From NCBI GenBank assembly GCA_029565675.1, contig JAKQNP010000007.1, forward strand, positions 1-64,000: a stretch of DNA of 64,000 nt, read 5' to 3'. This DNA is from a bacterium. Lineage in GTDB: Bacteria; Zhuqueibacterota; Zhuqueibacteria; Residuimicrobiales; Oceaniaggregativiventaceae. The notes beneath the pieces are model-generated. The model did not search any database and was not told where the DNA came from. It saw only the letters and a program-made list of their open reading frames with translations. A program made the translations under genes and the position numbers. Shown here piece after piece: positions 49,027-58,898 of this stretch; the first letter of the stretch is position 1, and each line of letters begins with the position of its first letter.

Positions 49027-50213
49027 CAGCCGGCAAGCGATCAAACAGGTGCACGAACAGAAGCGCCCTAAGCTGCTGGTTCGGCCTGACTTTTTTGTTG
49101 GTGTTCGGGCTCAGAGCTGAGAACATCCCCGAACCGTTGCAGCTGATCCATGCTGATCTTTTGCGCGGTGAGATGATGCAAAACGAACCGGTGCGTCTAT
49201 TGGAAGGCAATGTCTATTTCAGTCAGGGAACAGCGCAGATGCGCTGTGAGCGGGCGGTTCATTATGTGCAGAGCGAGCGCGTGACCTTTGCAGGCCAGGT
49301 GCAGATCGTCACAGACGATTTGGCTTTGGCGGCCGACGAGATCGACTATTTCTCCCGGTTGCGCCGCTACATCGCAGTCGGTCACGTTATTCTCGAAGAC
49401 TCGATCCGCACCATGAGCAGCCGAAAGTTGACTTTTCAAGAGGATACTCAAACCGCTTACGCAGATGAGCATTTCAAGCTGGTGGATCATTCGGAATCTA
49501 TGGTATTGACCGGTGATTCTGGTGAATATCAGCGCCGGATCGGCTATGTCAAGGTGAACGGCAATCTTGTTTTTACGCGAGTCGATACCGTTGGCAAGGA
49601 TACTTTGGTCATTTATGGGTCACGAGGCGAGATGTTTGATGAAGGCGCAAAGGTGATCATCAAGGACAGTGTCCGGGTGCGGCAGCGCGATTTGTTGGCG
49701 TCCTGTGACGAACTGGTTTACAGCGATACGGCGCATACGATTGCTCTGAGCGGAGATCCGCGTGCAGCCCGGGAGTATGAAGTGGTCAACGGGGATTTCA
49801 TTCGATTGCATTTGCAGGGCAATGAGGTCTGGAAAATCGACGTCGATGAGCAGGCACGAGTTTCTTCCACTATCGATTCGCTCGACCTCACCCATCTTTT
49901 GATGGGCAAGAAGGTAGAGATTTTTTTACAGGACCAGCATGTTGATTCTGTGCATATCAAAGGCCAGTCTACCAGTTACTATTATCTGGTCGATGACGGT
50001 GCTGTACAGGGTTTGAATCGGACCATCGGTGACCAATTGACGTTTATTCTGGCAGATGACCAAATCGAACGGGTGGTGATTACCAGCGATCCGGGCATTT
50101 CCGAAGGAGTTTTTTATCCCATCGACGGCCATTCAATCCGCAAGGTCGAAAACGACATGGATGCCATCCTAGGGACCATCAAGCGACCGCATGCAAAAAG
50201 GAATGTCCGATGA
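49023..50213 (+). CDS. lptA: LptA / OstA-like LPS transport protein
   Basis: 396 aa from GTG 49023 (GTGA overlap with lptC), GGGATGA upstream. Signal peptide-like segment LSCWFGLTFLLVFGLRAENI. Then a repeated beta-jellyroll pattern, e.g. LLEGNVYFSQGTAQMRCERA, FAGQVQIVTDDLALAADEID, ALSGDPRAAREYEV. At nearly 400 aa it is about twice E. coli LptA and may contain two or more OstA units; such long forms occur in FCB bacteria. Overlaps lptB by four bases. Confidence 0.87.
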   Translation: MTAGKRSNRCTNRSALSCWFGLTFLLVFGLRAENIPEPLQLIHADLLRGEMMQNEPVRLLEGNVYFSQGTAQMRCERAVHYVQSERVTFAGQVQIVTDDLALAADEIDYFSRLRRYIAVGHVILEDSIRTMSSRKLTFQEDTQTAYADEHFKLVDHSESMVLTGDSGEYQRRIGYVKVNGNLVFTRVDTVGKDTLVIYGSRGEMFDEGAKVIIKDSVRVRQRDLLASCDELVYSDTAHTIALSGDPRAAREYEVVNGDFIRLHLQGNEVWKIDVDEQARVSSTIDSLDLTHLLMGKKVEIFLQDQHVDSVHIKGQSTSYYYLVDDGAVQGLNRTIGDQLTFILADDQIERVVITSDPGISEGVFYPIDGHSIRKVENDMDAILGTIKRPHAKRNVR

Positions 50214-50950
50214 GCGCAGAGAGTTCTACACTGCATTGTCAGCAGCTGGTTAAAAAATATGGCAAGCGAATTGTGGTCAACAGTGTCAGTCTGGAGATTC
50301 GTCAAGGCGAAATCGTCGGGCTGCTTGGTCCGAATGGTGCGGGCAAAACGACGACATTCTATATGATCACCGGCATGGTTCGTCCGAACAGCGGCAAGAT
50401 TTCCCTCGACAATCAGGAAATCACCAAGCTGCCGATGTACCGGCGCGCGCGTCTGGGGATCGGATATTTGTCACAGGAAGCCTCGGTTTTCCGCCGGTTG
50501 AGTGTCGAGGAGAATATCCTGGCTATTCTGGAGACCTTGCCTTTGAGCAAAAAAGAGCGGATACAGCGCACCGCCGAGTTGCTGGATGAACTCGGTGTGC
50601 GACATGTGGCCAAGAGCAAGGGCTATATGTTATCGGGCGGTGAGCGGCGTCGGGTGGAAATATGCCGTTCTTTGGTCACTCAACCCAAGTTTATCCTGCT
50701 CGATGAACCTTTTGCCGGTGTGGATCCCATCGCCGTCGAGGATATTCAAAAGATTGTTGCCGATCTGCGGAAAAAGGGCATCGGAGTTTTGATCACGGAC
50801 CACAATGTTCATGAAACGCTTTCGATAACCGATCGTGCTTATCTGATGTTTGACGGCCAGGTGCTCAAATCGGGTACTGCAGAATTCCTTGCGAATGATG
50901 CAGAGGCGCGCAAGCTCTATCTGGGCGAGCAATTTAAACTCAATCGCTGA
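50210..50950 (+). CDS. lptB: LPS export ABC transporter ATPase LptB
   Basis: 246 aa. Walker A GPNGAGKTT at residues 40-48, signature MLSGGERRRVEICRSL, Walker B FILLDEPFAGVDP. These match LptB, which powers LPS extraction. The permeases lptF/lptG are not in the window. Last gene of the Kdo/Lpt group, next to rpoN as in many Gram-negatives. Confidence 0.96.
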   Translation: MSAESSTLHCQQLVKKYGKRIVVNSVSLEIRQGEIVGLLGPNGAGKTTTFYMITGMVRPNSGKISLDNQEITKLPMYRRARLGIGYLSQEASVFRRLSVEENILAILETLPLSKKERIQRTAELLDELGVRHVAKSKGYMLSGGERRRVEICRSLVTQPKFILLDEPFAGVDPIAVEDIQKIVADLRKKGIGVLITDHNVHETLSITDRAYLMFDGQVLKSGTAEFLANDAEARKLYLGEQFKLNR

Positions 50951-50978
50951 GTCGGTTTGGCTGCCAGGCCTGTCGCAC

Positions 50979-51006
50979 TTGACGGAAAACGCTGCTGAGG
51001 TATAAA
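50979..51006 (+). promoter_or_regulatory. Possible promoter upstream of rpoN
   Basis: TTGACG (50979-50984), 16-base spacer, TATAAA (51001-51006): good boxes. The predicted start near 51013 would fall inside the GGGAGAG ribosome-binding site, so the transcript would be nearly leaderless. It may be fortuitous. Confidence 0.4.
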
Positions 51007-51020
51007 GGGAGAGTTAATCA

Positions 51021-52430
51021 ATGGTTCAGATTTCACAACGACTCACGATGCAGATGAGGCAGTCGCCGCAACAGGTACTGCTATCTTCCTTGCTGCAATT
51101 GCCGACCATGAGTCTTGAGCAGCGTATCCGTCTCGAGTTGGAAACCAACCCTTTGCTCGAGTTGGAAAACGAGCTGGATGAAGATCAGGTGCTGGAAGAA
51201 GAGCAGGAGGAGCGATTCGACGAGTCTGAAGAGCTCAAGGCGGCTGATGAGAGAAAGGAAGAGATCGATTGGGATGAAATCCTCAACGATGAAGAGCATT
51301 TTGAGCCGCGCATTCCGAAGGAAAAGAATCCAGATCTGTTTGAACGGCCAGAGGTTGCTGAAGAGACATTGACCGATTACCTGATGAGTCAGCTGCACAT
51401 GGCGCAGCTGGATCCGCACGATGTTCTTATCGGCGAATATTTGATCTGGAACATCAACAGCGTCGGCTATTTGGCAGGTGATCTGGAAACGATTGCCGAA
51501 AATCTGCAGGAAGAAATCGATCATGTGGAACGAGTTCTGGAGGTTATTCAACATTTCGATCCGGCCGGAATCGGCGCGCGCAATTTGCAGGAATGTTTGT
51601 TGATCCAACTGATGGAAGAAAAGCCGGTTTATGAGTTGGCTGTCGAAATTTTGCGCGATCACTTTGAAGACTTTAAGAACAAGCGCTATGAAAAACTGGC
51701 CAAGCAACTGGATGTCGATATGATCGACATTAAAGATGCAATCGACCATATTACTCAGCTCAATCCCAAACCAGGAGAAGGGTACAGCGTTTACAGCAAC
51801 AACTTTATCATTCCTGATCTCGAAGTCAGATACAAAGAGGGCGAATTCAAAATTTCTATGAACGACTGGAATGTCCCGCAGTTGCGCATCAACAACGAGT
51901 ATCGCAAAATGATGTTGGATCGCAAGCACACGAGCAAGGAGACGCGGGATTACATCAAACAGCGTCTGGAATCGGCGCGCTGGTTGATCAATTCGATTCA
52001 TCAGCGTCGTGCGACCATTTTGCGAGTCATGGAGACCATTTTGGATAAACAGCGCGATTTTTTTGAAAAAGGGCCGGAATATCTCAAACCGATGATTCTC
52101 AAAGACATTGCAGATGAGATCAACATGGATATCTCTACTGTAAGCAGGGTCACCAACGGCAAATATGTACAGACCGAGTGGGGAGTCTTTGAACTCAAAT
52201 ATTTTTTCAGCGAGAAAATCCACAGCGATGAAGGTGAGGACGTTTCCAATAAAATGATCAAGGGATTGATCAAAGATATCATCAGCAAAGAGCCGGCGAA
52301 TCGGCCTTACAATGATCAAAAGATAGGCGAGATGCTCAAATCTCAGGGCTTTAATGTCGCCCGCCGCACCGTCGCAAAATATCGCGAGCAGATGCAAATC
52401 CCGGTTTCCCGTTTGCGAAGGAGAATCTGA
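51021..52430 (+). CDS. rpoN: RNA polymerase sigma-54 factor
   Basis: 469 aa. Region I is Gln/Leu-rich (MRQSPQQVLLSSLLQLPTMS), region II very acidic (residues about 50-95), then the core-binding domain (FDPAGIGARNLQECLLIQLM) and the helix-turn-helix. The RpoN box is ARRTVAKYREQMQIPVSRLR at the C-terminus. Directs transcription from -24/-12 promoters with activator ATPases, none of which is here. Confidence 0.97.
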   Translation: MVQISQRLTMQMRQSPQQVLLSSLLQLPTMSLEQRIRLELETNPLLELENELDEDQVLEEEQEERFDESEELKAADERKEEIDWDEILNDEEHFEPRIPKEKNPDLFERPEVAEETLTDYLMSQLHMAQLDPHDVLIGEYLIWNINSVGYLAGDLETIAENLQEEIDHVERVLEVIQHFDPAGIGARNLQECLLIQLMEEKPVYELAVEILRDHFEDFKNKRYEKLAKQLDVDMIDIKDAIDHITQLNPKPGEGYSVYSNNFIIPDLEVRYKEGEFKISMNDWNVPQLRINNEYRKMMLDRKHTSKETRDYIKQRLESARWLINSIHQRRATILRVMETILDKQRDFFEKGPEYLKPMILKDIADEINMDISTVSRVTNGKYVQTEWGVFELKYFFSEKIHSDEGEDVSNKMIKGLIKDIISKEPANRPYNDQKIGEMLKSQGFNVARRTVAKYREQMQIPVSRLRRRI

Positions 52431-52432
52431 AA

Positions 52433-52987
52433 ATGCGCCGTTACAACGAAACTCTGAGAATAGATGCGACCACGGTATTGGGAGTGATCCACAAGGGGCA
52501 AGCGGTCATTGCCAGCGATGGCCAGGTCACCTATGGCGATACGATCCTCAAAGCACGGGCACGCAAAGTGCACAAGCTCTATCACGACAGTGTTTTGGCA
52601 GGGTTTGCCGGATCAGCTGCTGACGCTTTCACCCTGTTCGAACGTTTTGAAGAGAAATTGGAGCGATTCAACGGTGGCATGGGAAGGGCTGCTGTTGATA
52701 TGGCGAAAGATTGGCGCACGGATCGCTATCTGCGGCGTCTTGATGCCCATCTGGCCGTTCTCAACAAGGAGAAAATATTTATTCTTTCCGGCAATGGTGA
52801 TATCATCGAACCTGATGACAATATCATCGCCATCGGTTCAGGTGGGCCCTATGCCCTGGCTGCTGCCCGGGCTTTAATAAAACATTCCAAATTGAATGCA
52901 ATCGAAATTGTCAAAGAAACCATGGCGATTACCGCCTCGATTTGTATCTACACCAACTCACATCTGACGATTGAAACTCTGCAGTGA
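52433..52987 (+). CDS. hslV: ATP-dependent protease subunit HslV
   Basis: 184 aa. After a short propeptide MRRYNETLRIDA the mature N-terminal Thr13 begins TTVLGVIHKG, the N-terminal nucleophile fold of the HslUV (ClpQY) protease. ASDGQVTYGDTILKARARKV and GSGGPYALAAARAL are conserved. Gap to rpoN is two bases. hslU follows. Confidence 0.95.
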   Translation: MRRYNETLRIDATTVLGVIHKGQAVIASDGQVTYGDTILKARARKVHKLYHDSVLAGFAGSAADAFTLFERFEEKLERFNGGMGRAAVDMAKDWRTDRYLRRLDAHLAVLNKEKIFILSGNGDIIEPDDNIIAIGSGGPYALAAARALIKHSKLNAIEIVKETMAITASICIYTNSHLTIETLQ

Positions 52988-53075
52988 AATTCCCGCCGAA
53001 TTTTCAATCAAAGAAGGCCGGTGCTGCAGACAGTTTTTTATGCCGATGCGGAGAACGGCCAACAGTCTGGAGTGA

Positions 53076-54431
53076 ATGACGTCCATGAAAACCAGTCCCA
53101 GGGAAATTGTTGACCAGCTCGATCAATATATTATCGGTCAGGAAGCGGCCAAACGTGCTGTGGCCATCGCCCTGTGCAATCGTTGGCGGCGGCAACTCGT
53201 GTCGGATGAGCTGCGTGAAGAGATTATGCCCAACAACATCATCCTGATCGGTCCAACAGGTGTGGGTAAAACAGAGATGGCTCGCCGATTGGCCAAGTTG
53301 GCGCATGCGCCGTTTATGAAGGTTGAAGCTTCCAAGTTTACTGAAGTGGGGTATGTCGGCCGCGATGTCGAATCCATTATTCGTGATCTGGTCGATATCA
53401 GTGTCGATATGGTTCGCAGCGAACAAATCGAGCAGGTTCAGAATCGGGCTGAGGAATTGGGCAGGAACCGTCTGCTAGACATTCTTTTGCCCCCCGCCGC
53501 GACAGGCGAAAGCGAGCACGCTGCCAAAAGCCGAGAATCGCTGCAGCGGTATGAACGATCGCGGGACAAATTGACCACCCAATTGCTCGAGGGCAAGCTC
53601 GATGATCGTGAGGTGGAAATCGAAGTGCAGAGCGATCTTCCGTCGATGATGCAGATTATCTCACCGATCGGAGTGGAGGAGATGGGGCTCAATATCCAGG
53701 ATTTATTGGGCCCTATGATGCCAAGAAAAAACAAAAAACGCCGCATGCATATCAATGAGGCGCTGATCTATCTGACGCAGGAAGAGACACAAAAACTGAT
53801 CGATATGGAAGATGTGATCCGCGAAGGAATCAGCCGCGTGGAACAAGCCGGGATCTGTTTTATCGATGAAATCGATAAAATTGCCGGGGAAGAAAATGGT
53901 GCAGGCCTTGATATTTCGCGCCAGGGCGTGCAGCGCGATCTTTTGCCGATTGTCGAAGGCACCACGGTGCTCACCAAATACGGCATGGTGCAGACCGATC
54001 ATATACTCTTTATCGCCTCGGGCGCTTTTTCGGTGTCCAAACCATCGGATTTGATTCCTGAATTGCAAGGCCGGTTCCCGATTCGGGTTGAAATGGACAG
54101 TCTGACCGCTGAAGATTTTGTCCGTATTCTCACTGAGCCGCGCAACGCCTTGATCAAGCAATACAAAGCTCTGATCGCCACCGAAGGGGTCGAGATCGAT
54201 TTTACCCGCGGCGCGATCGCCGAGATCGCTGCCATCGCTTCAGAGGTCAACAATACGGCCGAGGATATCGGTGCCCGGCGACTGCACACCATTATGACCA
54301 TTTTGCTCGAGGAAGAAATGTTCAATTTGGCCGAGCTCGAGTTCAAAAAAATCCACATCACCAAAACGTTGGTGCGTGCGAGATTGAAAGAGATCATCGC
54401 CGATGAAGATCTCAGCCGCTACGTTCTCTGA
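53076..54431 (+). CDS. hslU: HslU unfoldase ATPase
   Basis: 451 aa. [20 protein letters not shown] at the start; Walker A GPTGVGKT at residues 59-66; Walker [14 protein letters not shown]; the I-domain lies between (about 110-250). C-terminal end FSRY-like terminus is here LSRYVL. ATG 53085 is an alternative start. Partner of HslV. Confidence 0.96.
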   Translation: MTSMKTSPREIVDQLDQYIIGQEAAKRAVAIALCNRWRRQLVSDELREEIMPNNIILIGPTGVGKTEMARRLAKLAHAPFMKVEASKFTEVGYVGRDVESIIRDLVDISVDMVRSEQIEQVQNRAEELGRNRLLDILLPPAATGESEHAAKSRESLQRYERSRDKLTTQLLEGKLDDREVEIEVQSDLPSMMQIISPIGVEEMGLNIQDLLGPMMPRKNKKRRMHINEALIYLTQEETQKLIDMEDVIREGISRVEQAGICFIDEIDKIAGEENGAGLDISRQGVQRDLLPIVEGTTVLTKYGMVQTDHILFIASGAFSVSKPSDLIPELQGRFPIRVEMDSLTAEDFVRILTEPRNALIKQYKALIATEGVEIDFTRGAIAEIAAIASEVNNTAEDIGARRLHTIMTILLEEEMFNLAELEFKKIHITKTLVRARLKEIIADEDLSRYVL

Positions 54432-54667
54432 GGTTAGGGCTCAAACGATCAGCCTGAGCTGCAAAGACTATTCATCACGGATTGCGCGGATCCATGCTTT
54501 TGGTTTGTATTTCCTTCGCCTCCACAAAGTTCTTGTGAGCCATCAGCAGTGTTCTGTCGACAGACGGGGCACCGCTAATCGGCCAAAAAGCTGTACAAAA
54601 ACACATCATACAAAGGGCAATAGACCGGCGGCGTGAAATCTGCAGAATTGCCGCGCAGGAGGGAATC
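54432..54667 (+). other. 236-base gap between hslU and argF
   Basis: I found no gene, RNA or clear terminator here. A GCTCA/TGAGC pair near 54438-54456 could form a weak hairpin. A GGAGG site for argF ends the gap. Confidence 0.4.
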
Positions 54668-55579
54668 GTGAAAAGAGATTTTACCGCAATTACCGACTTT
54701 AGTGCTGAGGAAATCCATGCGATTTTTGCACTTGCCCGCGAACTCAAGGCAAAAACCAAGCGCCGGGAAGAGCACCATTTGCTCAAAGGCAAGACGCTGG
54801 GGATGATTTTTCAAAAGCCGTCCAACCGCACACGGGTTTCTTTTGAGGTGGGAATGTTTCAATTGGGCGGCCATGCGCTTTATTTAGGGCCATCAGAAAT
54901 CGGGCTTGGCAAGCGCGAATCCACTGCTGATGTCGCGCGCGTTCTATCTCGTTATGTCGACGGCATCATGGCCAGGGTTTTCGGCCATCAATTTATTCTC
55001 GATTTGGCTGCCTACAGCTCTGTGCCGGTTATCAATGGGCTCTCCGATCGCTTGCATCCATGCCAGATCATGGGGGACATGCTCACCATTATCGAGCACA
55101 AAGGCAAAGCTGAGAATTGGACCATCGCTTATCTAGGCGACGGCAACAACATCACCAATTCCTGGATTAACCTGGCCCGTTTTATTCCCATGCATCTCAA
55201 GATCGGTGTTCCCGAAGGCTATGAACCGGATGCGAAGTTGCTCAGCGAAGCCCGTGCCGCAGGGACGAGCGAGATCGAGCTGCTCCATGATCCGGTTGCC
55301 GCGGCGAAAAATGCGGATGTTTTATATACCGATGTGTGGGCGAGCATGGGCCAGGAAGATGAAGCGGAAGCGCGCAAAAAGGTTTTTCGTTCCTTCGCAA
55401 TCAACCGGCAGTTGCTCAGACATGCGCATCCGGATTGCATCGTGATGCACTGTTTGCCGGCTCATCGCGGCGATGAGATCAGCGATGATGTGATTGATAG
55501 CCTGCAATCGGTGGTCTTTGATGAAGCGGAAAATCGGCTGCATATTCAAAAAGCGATAATGGTTAAACTGATGGAATAG
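54668..55579 (+). CDS. argF: Ornithine carbamoyltransferase
   Basis: 303 aa from GTG 54668, after CAGGAGG. Carbamoyl phosphate site KPSNRTRVSFE, LHPCQIMGDM, and the ornithine-loop / SMG motif (DVWASMGQEDEAEARK), plus HCLPAHRGDEI near the end. These fit OTCase rather than aspartate carbamoyltransferase. Catalyses citrulline formation in arginine synthesis. No other arg gene is near. Confidence 0.93.
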   Translation: MKRDFTAITDFSAEEIHAIFALARELKAKTKRREEHHLLKGKTLGMIFQKPSNRTRVSFEVGMFQLGGHALYLGPSEIGLGKRESTADVARVLSRYVDGIMARVFGHQFILDLAAYSSVPVINGLSDRLHPCQIMGDMLTIIEHKGKAENWTIAYLGDGNNITNSWINLARFIPMHLKIGVPEGYEPDAKLLSEARAAGTSEIELLHDPVAAAKNADVLYTDVWASMGQEDEAEARKKVFRSFAINRQLLRHAHPDCIVMHCLPAHRGDEISDDVIDSLQSVVFDEAENRLHIQKAIMVKLME

Positions 55580-55588
55580 GGGGCTGCT

Positions 55589-56560
55589 TTGCCACCGGTG
55601 CAGATCGAACGATTCAAAGAAACAGATGCGGCAGAGTGGGATGAATTCGTGCCGCGAACCAATAACGGTACCATTTTTCATACTCGCCGATTTCTTTCCT
55701 ATCACCCGCAAGGACGGTTCGTCGACCACTCGCTTTGGTTCGACGTCGAAGGCAGGCGCTTTGCAGTGCTGCCGGCGGTCGAGTTGAACGTCGATGGTCG
55801 ACGTCTGCTCGTTTCCCATCGTGGTGCTTCTTACGGCAGCATAGTCTACCGCAATCCGCTGGGCATCCGCGATGCCTTTGACTATGTTGCGGCATTGCTC
55901 AAGTATGCGAAAGCAGATGGATTCACTGGGATCGACCTGACCCCACCGCCGCGTTGTTATGTTTCTAAACCCACCGACTATATAGAATTTGCGCTTCTCC
56001 AGAATGGTTTTACCTATCGAAAACGCGAGATTTCCAGCGTGATAACCCTTGATTTTAATCCGGAAGCGGTTCTGGGCACTTTTAGCGAAAGCTCACGCCG
56101 GGCTGTGCGCAAAGCCATCAAGTCGGGGGTAAAGATCCAGGAATCAGATGATTTTGCAGCGTTTTATCGGATTCTCGAGCGCAATCTGCGCTTGCGCCAC
56201 AATGTCAAACCTACCCACACTTTGGATGAGTTGTTCAGGTTGCGGGAGCTTTTTCCCGACAAGATCAGGCTGTTTGCCGCAGACTATCGCGGGCAAATGA
56301 TTGCCGGAGTCGTGCTGTTTGAGTGCAATCCACAAGCGGTCTTGGCCTTTTACATCAGCCATGACAACGATTTTCAACAGGTACGTGCGGTCAATCTGTT
56401 GTTTCACGAGATTGTGGCGTGGAGCGTGCGTGAACAATACAAGTTTTTTGACTTTGGCATTTTTACCGTCAACGAGGATCCCAATTGGGGACTTGGGCGG
56501 TTCAAGGAGAGTTTTGGCGCCCAGGGCATATTTCGTGACAGCTTGCAATTGCTCTGGTGA
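55589..56560 (+). CDS. FemAB-like / GNAT-fold peptidyl or acyl transferase
   Basis: 323 aa with a TTG start after an AGGGGG site. Residues about 35-150 and 170-310 look like two GNAT-fold halves (TIFHTRRFLSYHPQ; SESSRRAVRKAIKSGVKIQE; RLFAADYRGQMIAGVVLFE; EQYKFFDFGIFTVNEDPNWG). This is the pattern of the FemAB-like family (PF13480) found in cell-envelope glycan clusters, which transfers amino acids or acyl groups. Substrate unknown. Confidence 0.7.
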   Translation: MPPVQIERFKETDAAEWDEFVPRTNNGTIFHTRRFLSYHPQGRFVDHSLWFDVEGRRFAVLPAVELNVDGRRLLVSHRGASYGSIVYRNPLGIRDAFDYVAALLKYAKADGFTGIDLTPPPRCYVSKPTDYIEFALLQNGFTYRKREISSVITLDFNPEAVLGTFSESSRRAVRKAIKSGVKIQESDDFAAFYRILERNLRLRHNVKPTHTLDELFRLRELFPDKIRLFAADYRGQMIAGVVLFECNPQAVLAFYISHDNDFQQVRAVNLLFHEIVAWSVREQYKFFDFGIFTVNEDPNWGLGRFKESFGAQGIFRDSLQLLW

Positions 56561-56572
56561 TCCGGGCAACAG

Positions 56573-57679
56573 ATGCCGATGAGGTTCAGCCGCAAAATGG
56601 CAAAACGAAACAAACGCATTCTGCATATCGCTCCTGCCAATATCTCCAATGTCCCGGGCACTCTGGTGCTGACGGAAAGGCGAATGGGGTTTGATAGCCG
56701 GCTGGTAACGCTCTATCGCGATCGGCGGCGCTATTTCGAGGATATTTGTCTCGATTTGCCCTTTATTCAATTTCCCGGTGTTCGCTGGGTCAAAACCAAG
56801 GTCTCGGCCCCGGAAAAACTGCAAGTGGACAATGTGTTGCGCATTCCTGAACAGATTCCCCGGCGCTGGCAACCGCATACCTGCAGCGAGGGGACTCTGG
56901 TGTGGCTGCGCGATGCCGTCTGGCGGCCGAAGATCGAACACGCCATTCGAAGCTATCACCTTGACGAATTCGATGTCTACCAGCTGGACGGCGGTCTGGA
57001 CCTCTATCGCCATGCCGGATTTATCCGCCGGATGAAAACGCGGCGCAGAACCGTGATCTGCTGCTATACGGGCAGCGATTTGCGCACACGCGGAGTGATT
57101 CCGGCGATCGATGAGCTTGCAGATGTCAATTGCACCTTTGAGTATGATCATTTGCTGCTGCACCCCCACATTCACCACATTTTTTTTCCTTTTGATGCTG
57201 CTCCGTTTCAGCGCGTTCACCGCTCGCCTAGCCATCCTGTTCGTGTCGGCCATGCGCCGACTCAAAGAGGGGCCAAGGGAAGCGGAGTGATTTTGTCCAT
57301 CCTTGCAGAGTTGGCTAAAACCCTGCCCTTCGAGGTGGTGCTGATCGAAAACCTTACCCACGCCCAAGCCTTGGCGAAAAAAAGCAGCTGTGGTATCTTT
57401 ATCGATCAAATCGGCGACCTCGGATATGGAATCAATTCGCTTGAATCTCTGGCCATGGGAATTGCCACCTGCTCCTGTTTGGCACCTGGTTTTGCCGATG
57501 CCTACCCTGATCATCCCTTTGTGGTGATAGACGCCGGCAATCTGGCTGACCAGATTCGTCGGTTGATCACGGAACCCGAGTGGAGAGAGGAAATGGGCGA
57601 TCGCGGCTATGACTGGGTTCGCCGGGTGCATCGGGCTGATGCAGCGGTTTCGGCGATTCATCGTTTGGCCGGGATCTAG
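56573..57679 (+). CDS. Glycosyltransferase (GT-B fold, family not resolved)
   Basis: 368 aa; alternative start ATG 56597, where homology seems to begin (KRILHIAPANISNVPGTLVL). C-terminal half shows a donor-binding pattern: GYGINSLESLAMGIATCSCL and DQIRRLITEPEWREEMGDRG, like GT1/GT4 enzymes. The short N-terminal segment and the middle are poorly conserved. Its end overlaps an upstream extension of the next frame, which I reject. Confidence 0.65.
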   Translation: MPMRFSRKMAKRNKRILHIAPANISNVPGTLVLTERRMGFDSRLVTLYRDRRRYFEDICLDLPFIQFPGVRWVKTKVSAPEKLQVDNVLRIPEQIPRRWQPHTCSEGTLVWLRDAVWRPKIEHAIRSYHLDEFDVYQLDGGLDLYRHAGFIRRMKTRRRTVICCYTGSDLRTRGVIPAIDELADVNCTFEYDHLLLHPHIHHIFFPFDAAPFQRVHRSPSHPVRVGHAPTQRGAKGSGVILSILAELAKTLPFEVVLIENLTHAQALAKKSSCGIFIDQIGDLGYGINSLESLAMGIATCSCLAPGFADAYPDHPFVVIDAGNLADQIRRLITEPEWREEMGDRGYDWVRRVHRADAAVSAIHRLAGI

Positions 57680-57725
57680 TCGGTATCGCAAACGACCTCC
57701 CAAAACTGATATTGAGATGATTTTT

Positions 57726-58844
57726 ATGCGAATATTGTTTGTCAACAGCATTCAGATGTTTGGCGGTGGTGAGGTCTGGATGCTGCGCACTTTAAGTGCC
57801 TTGCAAAACCGCGGTCATGAAGTCAGTCTGCTTTGCCGACCATCTACCCAGTTGGAAAGAGAGGCCAGGGCTGCCGGCATTTCGGTGCTGACTCTGAAAA
57901 TGCGGGGCGATTTGGATCCCGTGGTGATCTGGAAAACCGCTCGAATTCTGCGCCGCAATAAAATCCAGATCGTTCTGACCAATATGGACAAGGAACTGCG
58001 TTTCGCCGGTCTCGCCGCCCTTTTTGCGCCCGGTTGTGCGGTCATACCGCGCCGTGGTATCGATTATCCGCTTAAAAATCGTCTCCAATATCGACTCAGC
58101 TATGGCTATCTGGCTGATGCGGTGATTGCCAACAGTCAGGCCACCAAACGCGCGCTGCTGCGCCATTCACCGTGGCTTGCCGAAGGCAAGGTGCAGGTGA
58201 TCTACAATGGCATCGATCCTTGCCCTTTTATGGCGCCTCCCGAGCGGGATTTGCGCCAAGAGTGGGGAATCCCCCTGACGCACCGCATCATCGGTTTCGT
58301 CGGTCAACTGGATGAACGCAAAGGGATCGATGAGTTGCTGGTTGCTTTCGCCCATGTCGCCAGCTCGGTCAACCATGTTCATCTCGTTCTCTGTGGCATC
58401 GGTCCTCTCGAAGACAAAATTCGCCAGTTTGCGGCAACAAATGGCCTGACCGATTGTGTGCATTTGGTCGGTTTCCACCGGCAAATCCCGTCGGTCATGC
58501 AGGCGATCGATTGCCTGGTCCTGCCGTCTCACTGGGAGGGATTCGGTATTGTGTTGATTGAAGCCATGGCTGCAGGCAAACCCTGTATCACCACAGCAAT
58601 CAGCAGCATGCCGGAAATCGTCGTTGATCAGACGACGGGACGGATTGTTCCGGTTGGCGATAGCGATGCGTTGGCCGAAGCCATGCAGCAAATAGTACTG
58701 GATCCTGAACTGGCCAGGCGTTTCGGCCGCTGCGGCCGTGAACGCGTACTCGATCTTTTTCAATTGGATACCATGATTGACCGGCTGGAAGAACTTTTTG
58801 CAAACATCTGGAACCATGTCAACAGAAAACCGTTTCAGGAATGA
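57726..58844 (+). CDS. Glycosyltransferase, family GT4
   Basis: 372 aa from ATG 57726 (ATG 57717 also possible). N-terminus MRILFVNSIQMFGGGEVWML is the GT4 Rossmann start; C-terminal donor site includes IGFVGQLDERKGIDELLVAF, PSHWEGFGIVLIEAMAAGKP (E-x7-E motif) and VPVGDSDALAEAMQQI. An upstream frame extension to 57609 overlaps the previous gene. Likely adds a sugar from a nucleotide donor in LPS or glycan assembly. Confidence 0.85.
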   Translation: MRILFVNSIQMFGGGEVWMLRTLSALQNRGHEVSLLCRPSTQLEREARAAGISVLTLKMRGDLDPVVIWKTARILRRNKIQIVLTNMDKELRFAGLAALFAPGCAVIPRRGIDYPLKNRLQYRLSYGYLADAVIANSQATKRALLRHSPWLAEGKVQVIYNGIDPCPFMAPPERDLRQEWGIPLTHRIIGFVGQLDERKGIDELLVAFAHVASSVNHVHLVLCGIGPLEDKIRQFAATNGLTDCVHLVGFHRQIPSVMQAIDCLVLPSHWEGFGIVLIEAMAAGKPCITTAISSMPEIVVDQTTGRIVPVGDSDALAEAMQQIVLDPELARRFGRCGRERVLDLFQLDTMIDRLEELFANIWNHVNRKPFQE

Positions 58845-58898
58845 TTCCAGCCAATCCCAACCCACTGTGACAAAAACAGCACTAAAAAAGTGATCCAA

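Noticed and set aside
51081-52397. 438-codon minus-strand frame opposite rpoN
   Set aside because: rpoN carries an intact RpoN box and domain order; the antisense product is hydrophobic and featureless and has no credible ribosome-binding site.
54403-54636. Open frame covering the hslU-argF gap
   Set aside because: It starts inside hslU, no ribosome-binding site, and the peptide shows no domain or codon preference like its neighbours.
56144-57751. 535-codon open frame on the minus strand
   Set aside because: It is antisense to two clearly conserved genes (FemAB-like and glycosyltransferase) and its translation has no recognisable domain; long antisense frames here arise from codon bias of the + strand genes.
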